Source: Megasphaera vaginalis (ex Bordigoni et al. 2020)
Lineage (GTDB): Bacteria; Bacillota; Negativicutes; Veillonellales; Megasphaeraceae
Assembly: GCF_900240295.1 (NCBI RefSeq)
Contig: NZ_OEQB01000002.1
Location: 124,001 to 188,000 of the forward strand
Length of the DNA: 64,000 nt
Reading direction: 5' to 3'
Shown here: positions 7,863 through 16,509 of the stretch, piece by piece
How positions within the stretch are numbered: the first letter of the stretch is position 1
Layout of the letters: every line of letters begins with the position of its first letter
Program-made: the position numbers and the translations under genes
Notes under the pieces: model-generated
Seen by the model: only the letters and a program-made list of their open reading frames with translations
Databases searched by the model: none
Told to the model about the DNA's origin: nothing

Positions 7863-8775
7863 AAAACGAGGCGGAGCGCTTTTTCAATTCTGCATAAAAG
7901 CGTGTCGTAACGGGCAGCGTGAGGTGCAGTTCCGCCGCTTTTTTCAATACATGGCCGCTAAAGGTTTCCAATTCATTGGCCCGTTTCGCCTTGAAATCGC
8001 GGGCCATTGAGCTCGTTGCCGCAGCATTGCGTTTATCCGTCATGGAGCGGTAGATTTCGTCAGGCAGCGATGGCGACAGGCGAATGCCGGCGGCGACGCC
8101 GACACGGTGCGTTTCTTCCAGGAGATCATGAAATTCTTTCAGCCATTGCGGATGTTGCAGCAAGTCGCCTGTCGTCGCGTCGTAATAGGCGGTAATGACG
8201 TTGTAGGCGCAGTTGATAATATATTTATGCCACGCTTCGGCATCCATATCATCGGGGATCTGACAGTCGAATACGCCCGTTTCGTCGAGGAGGCGCCGCA
8301 CTGTTTCCAAGGCGTCGGAATCGCCTTTACCGATACAAAGTTTGGCGTAGTCGCTGGTTTGGCGAATGGAATAATCCGTATCGTAAGCAGTGGTGATGTA
8401 AATCAACGAATCCAGGACGCGGCCCTGCGGCGTCTGCTTTTTGGTTACGTCATAGTGGTCGATGCCGTTCAGAACGGGGACGATAATGGTTTGTTCAGCA
8501 ATGCAGGGCTGTAAGGCGGCCAATGCTTCGGAGAGAGAATAATTCTTGACACAGATAAAAATTACATCCTGGCGGCCGGCAGCAGCCGGCGTAGCCGTTA
8601 CGAAGGGATGAAAGATGTGTTCTCCCATCCGTCTGCTGTGGACGACAAGGCCTTTTTTCGCTAATGATTCCCGGCGTTTTCCGCGGGCGATTAAGGTGAC
8701 ATCCTGACGGTGGGAACACAAAACGGCGGCAATATAGCCGCCGACACCGCCGATGCCGCTGACCATGCATTTCAT
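7861..8775 (-). CDS. panE: 2-dehydropantoate 2-reductase family (ApbA/PanE)
   Basis: 304 residues. The N-terminal Rossmann fold begins MKCMVSGIGGVGGYIAAVL (GxGxxG) with ARGKRRESL matching the NADP-binding Arg/Lys segment. The central block VLNGIDHYD corresponds to the conserved LQNG region, and EAWHKYIINCAYNVITA to the K-N-A-N catalytic helix; a C-terminal helical domain follows. The family reduces ketopantoate to pantoate for CoA synthesis, though many paralogues act on other 2-keto acids, so the symbol is tentative. The start at 8775 has a purine-rich AAGGAAG upstream. Confidence 0.82.
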   Translation of the reverse strand: MKCMVSGIGGVGGYIAAVLCSHRQDVTLIARGKRRESLAKKGLVVHSRRMGEHIFHPFVTATPAAAGRQDVIFICVKNYSLSEALAALQPCIAEQTIIVPVLNGIDHYDVTKKQTPQGRVLDSLIYITTAYDTDYSIRQTSDYAKLCIGKGDSDALETVRRLLDETGVFDCQIPDDMDAEAWHKYIINCAYNVITAYYDATTGDLLQHPQWLKEFHDLLEETHRVGVAAGIRLSPSLPDEIYRSMTDKRNAAATSSMARDFKAKRANELETFSGHVLKKAAELHLTLPVTTRFYAELKKRSASF

Positions 8776-8857
8776 AGAAGGACTTCCTTTCTTGTTGTCA
8801 TTGTTACTAATTATACTGCAAAAAGAAAGTGATTCAAAGAAAAAAACATATGAACTA

Positions 8858-8916
8858 TTGCGCATGTGTTTGTTCATGTGTTATACTACAACTAACATAT
8901 AAACAAATAATCATAT
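8858..8916 (+). promoter_or_regulatory. Promoter and possible ArsR/SmtB-type operators of the metal ATPase
   Basis: A TATACT -10 (8882-8887) lies 18 bases after TTGCGC (8858-8863). The spacer holds GTTCATGTG, the near inverse of CATATGAAC found at 8847-8855. A second element ATATAAACAAATAATCATAT (8897-8916), just before the ribosome site, resembles the ATATGAACAAATATTCATAT pattern of CzrA/SmtB-type operators. No ArsR-type regulator gene is in the window, so the identity of the regulator is inference. Confidence 0.45.
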
Positions 8917-8930
8917 AAAAAGGAGATATT

Positions 8931-10841
8931 ATGTGTGAAAAAATGTCGCAACAAGAACCGGTAAGCCGTTGCACCTGTACTTGCGGCTGCTGTGGTGAAC
9001 AGGCGGAGGAAAGCGGAAAGAAACGGCTCTTGCCCGTCTTTGCAGGTATTTGCGCATACTTGGCGGCGTATATATGGCCGCTGCCGGACAAGGGCAGCCT
9101 ATATCTTTACGGTTTTGCGTATCTGTTGATCGGTAAAGACGTTATTCAGGCGGCTTGGCGTAATATTCGCCGTAAAGACCCGTTTGACGAAAATCTGCTC
9201 ATGGTCATTGCCAGCGGCGGAGCCTTTCTTATCGGCGATTGTGTCGAGGCTGTAGCCGTCATGCTTTTCAGCCGTATCGGCGAATTTTTGGAAGAACGGG
9301 CTGCCGGTAAGAGCCGCCGTCAGATCAAGGCGGCTATCGATCTGAGGCCTGATGTTGTCTGCCGCATTCGAGACGGCAGAGACGTCGAAACGATCCCTGC
9401 CGCCGCCGCGAGGACGGGAGACCGTCTTCTGGTACGGCCCGGTGATCGTATTCCCTTAGACGGTATCGTGGCGGCAGGAGAGTCCGTCCTCGATATGTCC
9501 GCTCTCACCGGTGAAGCGCTGCCGCTGACTTGTCGTGAAGGGGACGGTGTGCTGTCGGGGGCAATAAACAAGACCGGCGTGATTGAGCTGACGGTAACGA
9601 AGGAACTGGCGCAATCTACGGTCTCGAAGATTTTGCAAGCCGTGGCGGCTGCGGAAGCGCAAAAACCGCGACTTGACCGGTTTATTACCCGGTTTTGTCG
9701 GCTGTATACGCCTGCCGTCGTAGCGGCGGCGATAGTGACGGCCGTCGTGCCGTCTCTCGCCGGCGGGCAGTGGCATTATTGGCTGTACACGGCACTGACC
9801 TTTTTGGTCATCAGCTGCCCCTGTGCCTTGGTGATCAGTATTCCGTTGGCTTTTTCCGCCGCTATCGGCGCGGCGGCCAAAGGAGGAATTCTGTTTAAAG
9901 GGGCGGCGGCACTGGAACGGCTGCATGAAGTCAAAACCGTCATTTTTGATAAGACCGGGACACTTACGGAAGGTCGCTTTTCCGCGCAACGTGTCTGCGC
10001 TGCCGGCAGGTTCACGGAAGCGGCCGTTCTGGCCGCGGCGGGAGCCGTTGAACAGGGATCGCAGCATCCGTTGGCCAAGGGAATCGTGGCTGCGGCAACT
10101 GTCGGCGGCCGTACACTCTCTCCGGCGCTCCGCAGCAGAGAATTCGCCGGAGAAGGCGTTGTTGCCATTGTCGACGGTCATTCGGTCGCCTGCGGCAGCT
10201 TGCGGCTGCTGCAGCGGCTCGGTACGGCGGTACCGTCCGTGGCGGCGGCAGGAGCGGCGGTCATCTTCGTCGCCGTCGACGGCGAATATGCCGGCCATAT
10301 TATCCTTACGGATACGGTAAAGGACGATGCGGCCGCAGCCGTCAACGGCATTAAGAAGCTCGGCCTTTATACGGCAATGGTTACCGGTGATCGTGCGGCG
10401 GCGGCAGGCGTCGTGGCCGGAACGCTCGGTATCGATCAGACGCTGGCAGACTGCCTGCCGCAGGACAAGGTCGCGGCGTTGTCGTCGCTGCGGCAAGAAC
10501 GGGGGGCCGTTTTCTTCGTCGGTGACGGCATCAACGACGGTCCCGTTCTTTCCGGCGCCGATGTTGGCGGCGCTATGGGCAGCGGCGCCGACATCGCTGT
10601 CGATGCGGCTGACGTCATTTACATGCACGGCGCCGTCAGTGCCGTTCTTCGTTCACTGCTACTATCCCGGCAGACGCTTGCCGTCGTTCGGCAGAACGTC
10701 GTGTTTGCCCTTGGGGTGAAAGGCCTGGTCATGCTGGCCGGTCTTGCCGGATTCGCTTCCATGTGGGGTGCCGTTTTTGCCGATGCCGGTGTCGCCGTTT
10801 TATGTATTGCCAATTCGGTTCGCATTTTGTATCAAACGTGA
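8931..10841 (+). CDS. P1B-type heavy-metal ATPase (Zn/Cd/Co type)
   Basis: 636-residue inner-membrane P-type ATPase expected to export a soft or transition metal. Signatures: membrane Cys-Pro-Cys in SCPCALVISIPL (near residue 295), TGE loop ALTGEALP, phosphorylation motif DKTGT (near 340), and GDGINDGP near 530 where the family normally has GDGINDAP. There is no N-terminal HMA domain; instead residues 2-21 hold six cysteines in a CxCxCxCC-like cluster (Cys14, 16, 18, 20, 21 plus Cys2). The CPC-SIPL context fits the CadA/ZntA subgroup (P1B-2). AAGGAG precedes the ATG and a terminator follows. Confidence 0.92.
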   Translation: MCEKMSQQEPVSRCTCTCGCCGEQAEESGKKRLLPVFAGICAYLAAYIWPLPDKGSLYLYGFAYLLIGKDVIQAAWRNIRRKDPFDENLLMVIASGGAFLIGDCVEAVAVMLFSRIGEFLEERAAGKSRRQIKAAIDLRPDVVCRIRDGRDVETIPAAAARTGDRLLVRPGDRIPLDGIVAAGESVLDMSALTGEALPLTCREGDGVLSGAINKTGVIELTVTKELAQSTVSKILQAVAAAEAQKPRLDRFITRFCRLYTPAVVAAAIVTAVVPSLAGGQWHYWLYTALTFLVISCPCALVISIPLAFSAAIGAAAKGGILFKGAAALERLHEVKTVIFDKTGTLTEGRFSAQRVCAAGRFTEAAVLAAAGAVEQGSQHPLAKGIVAAATVGGRTLSPALRSREFAGEGVVAIVDGHSVACGSLRLLQRLGTAVPSVAAAGAAVIFVAVDGEYAGHIILTDTVKDDAAAAVNGIKKLGLYTAMVTGDRAAAAGVVAGTLGIDQTLADCLPQDKVAALSSLRQERGAVFFVGDGINDGPVLSGADVGGAMGSGADIAVDAADVIYMHGAVSAVLRSLLLSRQTLAVVRQNVVFALGVKGLVMLAGLAGFASMWGAVFADAGVAVLCIANSVRILYQT

Positions 10842-10850
10842 TATAGTAGA

Positions 10851-10887
10851 GAGGAAGAACGCCGCAATCTGTTCTTCCTCTTTTTTT
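10851..10887 (+). terminator. Terminator of the metal ATPase gene
   Basis: Perfect arms GAGGAAGAAC (10851-10860) and GTTCTTCCTC (10871-10880) followed by seven T. Confidence 0.93.
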
Positions 10888-10956
10888 CGCAAGAGAAAAG
10901 GAGCGAAAGCGTCCCGTGAAATGCTGTGGGGAAGAGATTACTGTTGAGGTGAACGT

Positions 10957-12273
10957 ATGATGAATAAGCAACGATATCTTGTCGCCGTATTGGCGGCACT
11001 GACCGTTATCGGTACGGCCTTACCCGGTTTTGCCGCAGAAGGGGGCGGTTTATCGGACCGGATTAAGGCCGTTTTGGCCGGTTACGATGCGCGTAACGGC
11101 GCAGGCAAGGAAGAAACGGGTAAGGACGGTAAAAAGGATGTGCCGGCCGAGCTCTTTGTGTTGCCGGAAAAAACGGTTGACAATATGAAAGCGACGTGGC
11201 TGATGGATGGGGCGACTGTTGCGCGAAGTGATCGCGCCATCCACGCCTTTGCCATGGACCGCAGCGTCGTGTTGGCAAAACATGGCGCCGCTGTGGTCTT
11301 GGAACGACTGAAGATCGACAAGGGTGGCGATACGACGAGTGAAGAAGGCGGCCGGCATAATGGGCAGAATGCAGCCGTTCTGGCTGTAGAGAGCAAGGTG
11401 AAGCTGGACGGTTCATCCGTTTCGTCCGCTGCAACGGGCGCCGCCGCCGTGGCGGTCGTCGGTACTGACGGCAATGTGACAGTAAGGCGGAGCCGCCTTT
11501 CGACGGCAGGAAAGGATTCCCCGGCCGTTGCCGTGTTGCCGGCGGCTGCTGCGGAGCTGACCGACAGCGAACTCGTGACGCGAGGGCGACAGAGCGCCTG
11601 TCTGTATTCGGCGGGCAGCGTCACGGTTGCGGGAACTAAGGGCTTTGCGGCAGCGGGGCCGATTGCGGTGCTCAAGGACGGCGGCCGTATTTCGCTGGAA
11701 GACAGCAGCTTTTCCGGCACTGCAGAAGGCGTTATGCTGGACGGCCCGGCAGCCGAAGGCGGCGAGGCTTCGTTCGAGGCGAAACACACGCGCCTGGAAA
11801 ATACCGGCGCCGCGCCCTTATTCCGCGTCGGGAATATGACAGGCCATATTTATCTGGAAAATACGGTGTTGCTGTCCGCCGCTCCGGCGGTCGTTGCCGT
11901 ATGCGACGGCGGTGCGTTGACGCTGGCGACGGCAAAGCAGTCCTGGTCGGGAAACGTCGTGGCTGATAAAACTAGTACGGTCATGGTGTCACTGCAAGAC
12001 GGCGCGGTTTGGACGGGAACGATGAACGGTACGGCAGAAGCGGAGAAAGCTGACGTCAATCTGGACCGATCCTCGCAGTGGATATTGACCGGTCCTTCTC
12101 ATGTCACGGTGCTGAGCGATGCCGACAGGAGTCTGCAAAATATTCGCAGCGGCGGGTACGACCTCTATTACGACCGACAAGCTGCCGGTAACGACTGGCT
12201 GCACGGGCGGACCCTTGATCTGCCCGGCGGCGGTCAGCTGTTACCGCAGCCCGTACGGGACGCCGTCACATGA
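10957..12273 (+). CDS. Exported beta-helix-like repeat protein
   Basis: 438 residues with a Sec signal peptide ending near ALPGFAA (about residue 27), then a long stretch of short degenerate repeats of about 20-25 residues of the type A-V-x-V-x-x-x-G-x-V-x-L-x-x-S-x-x, as in right-handed beta-helices of autotransporter passengers and pectate-lyase folds. It has no beta-barrel, SLH, LPxTG or lipobox, so it would be released to the periplasm or need a separate translocator. Both flanking genes are unrelated. The function is unknown; the fold is inferred from the repeat pattern alone. Confidence 0.65.
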   Translation: MMNKQRYLVAVLAALTVIGTALPGFAAEGGGLSDRIKAVLAGYDARNGAGKEETGKDGKKDVPAELFVLPEKTVDNMKATWLMDGATVARSDRAIHAFAMDRSVVLAKHGAAVVLERLKIDKGGDTTSEEGGRHNGQNAAVLAVESKVKLDGSSVSSAATGAAAVAVVGTDGNVTVRRSRLSTAGKDSPAVAVLPAAAAELTDSELVTRGRQSACLYSAGSVTVAGTKGFAAAGPIAVLKDGGRISLEDSSFSGTAEGVMLDGPAAEGGEASFEAKHTRLENTGAAPLFRVGNMTGHIYLENTVLLSAAPAVVAVCDGGALTLATAKQSWSGNVVADKTSTVMVSLQDGAVWTGTMNGTAEAEKADVNLDRSSQWILTGPSHVTVLSDADRSLQNIRSGGYDLYYDRQAAGNDWLHGRTLDLPGGGQLLPQPVRDAVT

Positions 12274-12381
12274 CCGGCGGGAAGAGCGGCGCGCTGCAGG
12301 AAAGAAAAGAGCTTTCATTTTCCCTGTTATTTTATGTAGTGATAATATATAATAGCTTTATAAAAAGTAAGATATTTTTAG

Positions 12382-12952
12382 GCTGTTAATTTGATCAATG
12401 TGATGGGAGCAACCAAGCAGATGGCGGCAAAAGTATGCCGGGCCATGAACCGGTTAGGAAAGATCGGATTCGTTGTGGTCCGTTTCGGGAATGTGCTCGG
12501 CAGTCGCGGGAGCGTAGTGCCTTTATTAAAAAAATTGCGGAGGGAGGACCGGTAGCAGTCACAGATCCGGCAATGTCCCGGTATTTTATGACGCTTCTGG
12601 AAGCGGGCGTCTTAGGAAAAGGCGGAGAGCTGATCCTGTTGGATATGGGAAATCTCCGTAAAAATTATTGTTATGGTACGAAATATGATTCAATTATCGA
12701 GTTATATTCCGGATGTGGATATAAAAATGCACCGGTCTTCGTCCGGAAGAGAAGCTGTTTGAGGAGCTTTTAACATCACAGGAAGGCACACGAAAGACAA
12801 CCCATGAAAAAATATTCGAGGCAAAAGTGGCTAAGATGGAGTCTGAATGGCTGGAAGATACATTGAGCGCCCCGATAAGTACCAAAAATGATTTAGAAAC
12901 CATTCAGACGTTAAAGGAAATAACTTCCACTTACCAACCTAATCATAAATGA
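12382..12952 (+). pseudogene. Decayed C-terminal part of a CapD/WbpM-type nucleotide-sugar 4,6-dehydratase
   Basis: Four pieces in changing frames reconstruct the family C-terminus: AVNLINVMGATKQMAAK with VVVRFGNVLGSRGSVVPLLKK (12382-12534), IAEGGPVAVTDPAMSRYFMT with LILLDMG (to about 12655), IIVMVRNMIQLSSYIPDVDIK (to about 12735), and LRPEEKLFEELLTSQEGTR to the stop at 12950-12952. The first shift lies in a run of seven A (12528-12534). The N-terminal half with the NAD site is absent, so this is not a single sequencing error. The gene would have made the 4-keto-6-deoxy substrate for the aminotransferase that follows. Confidence 0.85.
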
Positions 12953-13006
12953 GGAAAATAAATTGGCATAAAAAATGTGTTTTATAAAGTGAATGAAAAG
13001 GAGAAA

Positions 13007-14239
13007 ATGATGAAAAATAGGAATATTTCATTTAGCCCGCCAGATATGAGTGATTTGGAAATACAGGAAGTGGCAGAAGCCTTGCGTTCCGGATGGATAA
13101 CTACCGGGCCGCGTACAAAAAAGCTGGAAGAGCTGATTGCCAAGTATGTTGGAGTCAATAAGGCTGTTTGCCTGAATTCTGCCACCGCGGCAGAAGAACT
13201 TAATTTGCGGATCCTAGGGATTGGGAAAGGTGATGAAGTTATCGTTCCCGCCTATACTTATACATCTTCTGCGGCGGCAGCCATCCACGTAGGCGCCACT
13301 ATAAAATTTGTAGATTCACAAAAAGATTCGATAGAAATGGATTACGATCAGTTAGAGCAAGCGGTTACAGATAAGACAAAAGCTATTGTTCCGGTAGATC
13401 TCGGTGGGGTGATTTGCGATTATGACCGTATTTTCGAGATTGTGAATAAGAAGAGAGGACTTTTTAAACCAAGTGGAAACACTGATTTGGGGAAGAGAAT
13501 TCAGGCGGCTATCGGCAGAGTGGTGATTGTTGCAGATTGTGCCCACGCGTTAGGTTCTGAGCGTCAGGGAAAAATGGCAGGGGCAATTGCAGATTTCAGC
13601 AGCTTTTCTTTTCATGCTGTGAAGAATTTCACTACGGCAGAAGGAGGGGCTTCTACATGGCGTAGTATTCCCGGTATCGATGATGAGGAAGTTTATCATT
13701 GGTTCCAGCTATATAGCCTCCACGGGCAGTCAAAAGACGCTCTTCATAAGATGCAGCTCGGAGCGTGGGAATATGATGTCGTAGCGCCTTTGTATAAATG
13801 CAATATGACAGATATCATGGCAGCAATCGGTTTGAAGCAATTTGAGAGATATCCTAAGCTGTTGGCCAGACGAAAAGAAATTATTGAACGGTATGATGCG
13901 ATGTGTGATGAATTGGGAGTTTTGCATATCAAACATTTTTCGGAAGGGCAACGCAGTTGCGGACATCTGTATATTACTCGTATTCCTTGGGCGGATGATT
14001 GTATGCGGAGAAATATTATTACGAAAATGGCTGAACATGGTATTGCCTGCAATGTTCATTACAAACCGTTGCCAATGATGACTGCTTATAAAGATTATGG
14101 ATGGGATATCAAAGATTTCCCTAATGCATATAATCTGTATAAAAATGAAGTTACGCTTCCTCTTCATACGAAATTGACCGATGAAGATGTAGACTATGTG
14201 ATTCATTGTTTCCAAGGAATCATTAGGAATACTAAATAG
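13007..14239 (+). CDS. DegT/DnrJ/EryC1-family sugar aminotransferase
   Basis: PLP-dependent enzyme, about 410 residues, that transaminates a 4-keto (or 3-keto) nucleotide sugar. Visible: NSATAAEELNLRILGIGKGDEVIVP, the PLP-contact VVIVADCAHALGS, and the Schiff-base lysine in SFHAVKNFTTAEGG (about Lys206). The closest recognisable group is the PglE/WecE-like UDP-4-amino-sugar transaminases. AAGGAG precedes two adjacent ATG codons (13007, 13010). It directly follows the decayed dehydratase that should feed it, so its substrate must now come from elsewhere or the branch is dead. First intact gene of the AT-rich polysaccharide locus. Confidence 0.9.
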   Translation: MMKNRNISFSPPDMSDLEIQEVAEALRSGWITTGPRTKKLEELIAKYVGVNKAVCLNSATAAEELNLRILGIGKGDEVIVPAYTYTSSAAAAIHVGATIKFVDSQKDSIEMDYDQLEQAVTDKTKAIVPVDLGGVICDYDRIFEIVNKKRGLFKPSGNTDLGKRIQAAIGRVVIVADCAHALGSERQGKMAGAIADFSSFSFHAVKNFTTAEGGASTWRSIPGIDDEEVYHWFQLYSLHGQSKDALHKMQLGAWEYDVVAPLYKCNMTDIMAAIGLKQFERYPKLLARRKEIIERYDAMCDELGVLHIKHFSEGQRSCGHLYITRIPWADDCMRRNIITKMAEHGIACNVHYKPLPMMTAYKDYGWDIKDFPNAYNLYKNEVTLPLHTKLTDEDVDYVIHCFQGIIRNTK

Positions 14240-14289
14240 GCGGATCAAGGAAAATGTTTAAACGAGAACTTTTGGAATGAGGTGTTCTT

Positions 14290-14970
14290 GTGCTGTGCCA
14301 ATGGGATGAACTTCCGATGGAAATGCAGAATCCGGAAGTAAAGATTTATTATGATATTCTTGTCAAAAAAAGAAACCAACTTTTATTAAAGGCTGTTTTT
14401 GATAAAATAACGGCACTGTGCCTGTTAATTTTTCTATCGCCGGTTTTTCTGTTACTGGCATTGTTAATCAAAGCTGACAGTAAGGGGCCTGTCTTTTTTA
14501 GGCAAGAGCGCGTTACCCAATATGGCCGGCCTTTTCGAATTTATAAGTTCAGAACGATGGTGGATCATGCAGAAAAATTAGGAACCCAGGTAACAACCCA
14601 ATCCGACAGCCGTATAACAAATATAGGTAATAAACTCAGAGGGTGCCGTTTGGATGAATTGCCCCAGCTTATCAATATTCTTAAAGGAGAAATGAGTTTT
14701 GTCGGGACGAGACCTGAAGTTATGAAATATGTAAAGGCATATACTCCTGAAATGATGGCAACATTATTGCTGCCGGCAGGTGTTACAAGCGATGCAAGTA
14801 TCGCATATAAAGACGAGGAGAAGCTTTTGGCGGATACGGATAATGCAGATGAAACATATATTCAGGTGGTTCTTCCTCAAAAAATGAAGTTCAATTTGCA
14901 AAGTATAAAAAATTTCAGCTTTCTTAATGATATTCTGACTATGTTTCGGACAGTGGGGGCGGTTTCATGA
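14290..14970 (+). CDS. Initiating sugar-phosphate transferase (PglC/WcaJ family)
   Basis: 226 residues with one re-entrant hydrophobic helix near the N-terminus (ITALCLLIFLSPVFLLLALLI) and the conserved cytoplasmic core GPVFFRQERV, YKFRTM, DELPQLINILKGEMSFVGTRPE. It transfers a sugar-1-phosphate to undecaprenyl phosphate, starting assembly of the repeat unit at the inner membrane. The length without extra N-terminal TM helices is of the small monotopic PglC type. GTG start with GAGGTG 6 bases upstream. Together with the aminotransferase and lost dehydratase it suggests an amino-deoxy sugar such as a bacillosamine derivative as the first sugar, by inference. Confidence 0.9.
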   Translation: MLCQWDELPMEMQNPEVKIYYDILVKKRNQLLLKAVFDKITALCLLIFLSPVFLLLALLIKADSKGPVFFRQERVTQYGRPFRIYKFRTMVDHAEKLGTQVTTQSDSRITNIGNKLRGCRLDELPQLINILKGEMSFVGTRPEVMKYVKAYTPEMMATLLLPAGVTSDASIAYKDEEKLLADTDNADETYIQVVLPQKMKFNLQSIKNFSFLNDILTMFRTVGAVS

Positions 14971-15722
14971 TACAAAAAGGATTAGTTTCCATAATCACTC
15001 CTACATACAATTGCGGAGCTTTTATTGGAGAGACGATAAAATCGGTACTTTCTCAGACCTATGAAGATTGGGAGATGATTATTGTCGATGATTGTTCCAC
15101 AGATGATACGGAAAATATAGTAAAAGAATATACGGAGAAAGATGATAGGGTACGATATTATAAGCTGAAAAAAAATTCAGGACCGGCAGTAGCAAGAAAT
15201 GAAGCCATGCACCATGCAAAAGGAGAATACATGGCCTTTTTGGATAGTGATGACTTATGGATGCCGGATAAGCTGGTACGGCAAATACGATGGATGGAAT
15301 TAAATGGATATCCATTTTCAAATACGTCATATGAACAAATTGATGAGAGAGGGCAATCCTTGGGGAGAGTGGTTAAGTCGATAGGAAAGACCGGCTATAG
15401 CCGTTTATTGCTGGATTGTCCTGTGGGGAATTCAACCGTTATGTACAATGTGGAAAAAATGGGGTATTTTGAGGTTCCGGACATAAGGAAGCGCAATGAT
15501 GATGCTCTTTGGCTTAAAATGCTGAAAAAAGAGAAATATATGTATGGAATGCCGGATGTCCTCATGAAATATAGGATACGGGGAAATTCCGTTTCCAGTA
15601 ATAAATTTAAATTAGTAAAATATCACTGGATTCTTTATCGCAATATTGAGCACCTATCCGTATGGAGGTCATTATTCCATATAGGATATTGGGGAATCAT
15701 AAAAGTTTTAAGGATAAAATAA
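14967..15722 (+). CDS. Family 2 glycosyltransferase
   Basis: 251 residues, GT-A fold. Nucleotide-binding start VSIITPTYNCGAFIGETIKS, IIVDDCSTDDT, and the metal-binding D-x-D in FLDSDDLW. The GT2 pattern resembles enterobacterial chain-extending transferases such as those adding Gal, GalNAc or Rha; the sugar cannot be told. ATGA overlap with the upstream sugar transferase shows translational coupling. Confidence 0.88.
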   Translation: MIQKGLVSIITPTYNCGAFIGETIKSVLSQTYEDWEMIIVDDCSTDDTENIVKEYTEKDDRVRYYKLKKNSGPAVARNEAMHHAKGEYMAFLDSDDLWMPDKLVRQIRWMELNGYPFSNTSYEQIDERGQSLGRVVKSIGKTGYSRLLLDCPVGNSTVMYNVEKMGYFEVPDIRKRNDDALWLKMLKKEKYMYGMPDVLMKYRIRGNSVSSNKFKLVKYHWILYRNIEHLSVWRSLFHIGYWGIIKVLRIK

Positions 15723-15733
15723 TTAGAGACGGA

Positions 15734-16495
15734 ATGATGAAAATACAGGTGCTGGTTGCTACGATGCATCAAAGAGATCACTCTTTGCTAAACAAAATGA
15801 ATATACAAACGGATGCCATTATAGGAAATCAGTGTGATTTTAATTCAATTGAGCACTTTAATTGGCGCGACCATCATATTGCTTATCTGAACTTTGCGGA
15901 ACGTGGGGTTGGATTGAATAGGAATAATGCCTTAATGCGTGCGGATAGTGAGATCTGTCTATTCGCGGATGACGATATGGCCTATGTAGATGGATATGCA
16001 GATATTGTAAGAAGGGCTTTTGAAGAAAATGGGGATGCAGATGTAATCATATTCAATGTATACGAAGAAAGAACGACGCGTTTTAAAATACAAAAACGCA
16101 CGCGAGTGGGGTATTTAAATTATCTGCGCTACGGAACTGCCCGCATTGCAGTTAGGTTAAAAAGTATTAGAATGAACGGTATTTATTTTAATCAGTGCTT
16201 TGGCGGAGGAACGCCTCATTGCCATGGGGAGGATAATCTTTTCCTGACTGCCTGTCTGGATAAAAAGTTGAAAATATATGCAGTTCCTGAATATATAGCA
16301 ACGCTTACAAATGAAAGAGATTCAACTTGGAATAATGGATATGATGATAAGTATTTAAGGGATCAGGGTATTCTTTACAAAATGATTTCTCCCAGATTTT
16401 GGAAACTGCTTTGTTTGCAGGATGCCATTAGACATCGTTCTTTATATGGAAGAGGAATTGCAGAATTATATTTCCTTATGACTGGACATAAATAG
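15734..16495 (+). CDS. Glycosyltransferase-like protein (GT2-related)
   Basis: About 253 residues beginning MMKIQVLVATMHQ. The D-D-D metal motif in LFADDDMAYVDGYAD and the later FNQCFGGGTPHCHGEDNLF are typical of a divergent GT-A group common in streptococcal and clostridial capsule loci. GAGACGGA lies just before the ATG pair at 15734/15737; an in-frame ATG at 15662 lies within the previous gene. It sits between another GT2 and the polymerase. Donor and acceptor are unknown. Confidence 0.78.
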   Translation: MMKIQVLVATMHQRDHSLLNKMNIQTDAIIGNQCDFNSIEHFNWRDHHIAYLNFAERGVGLNRNNALMRADSEICLFADDDMAYVDGYADIVRRAFEENGDADVIIFNVYEERTTRFKIQKRTRVGYLNYLRYGTARIAVRLKSIRMNGIYFNQCFGGGTPHCHGEDNLFLTACLDKKLKIYAVPEYIATLTNERDSTWNNGYDDKYLRDQGILYKMISPRFWKLLCLQDAIRHRSLYGRGIAELYFLMTGHK

Positions 16496-16509
16496 GTTTT
16501 GAGGTAATT

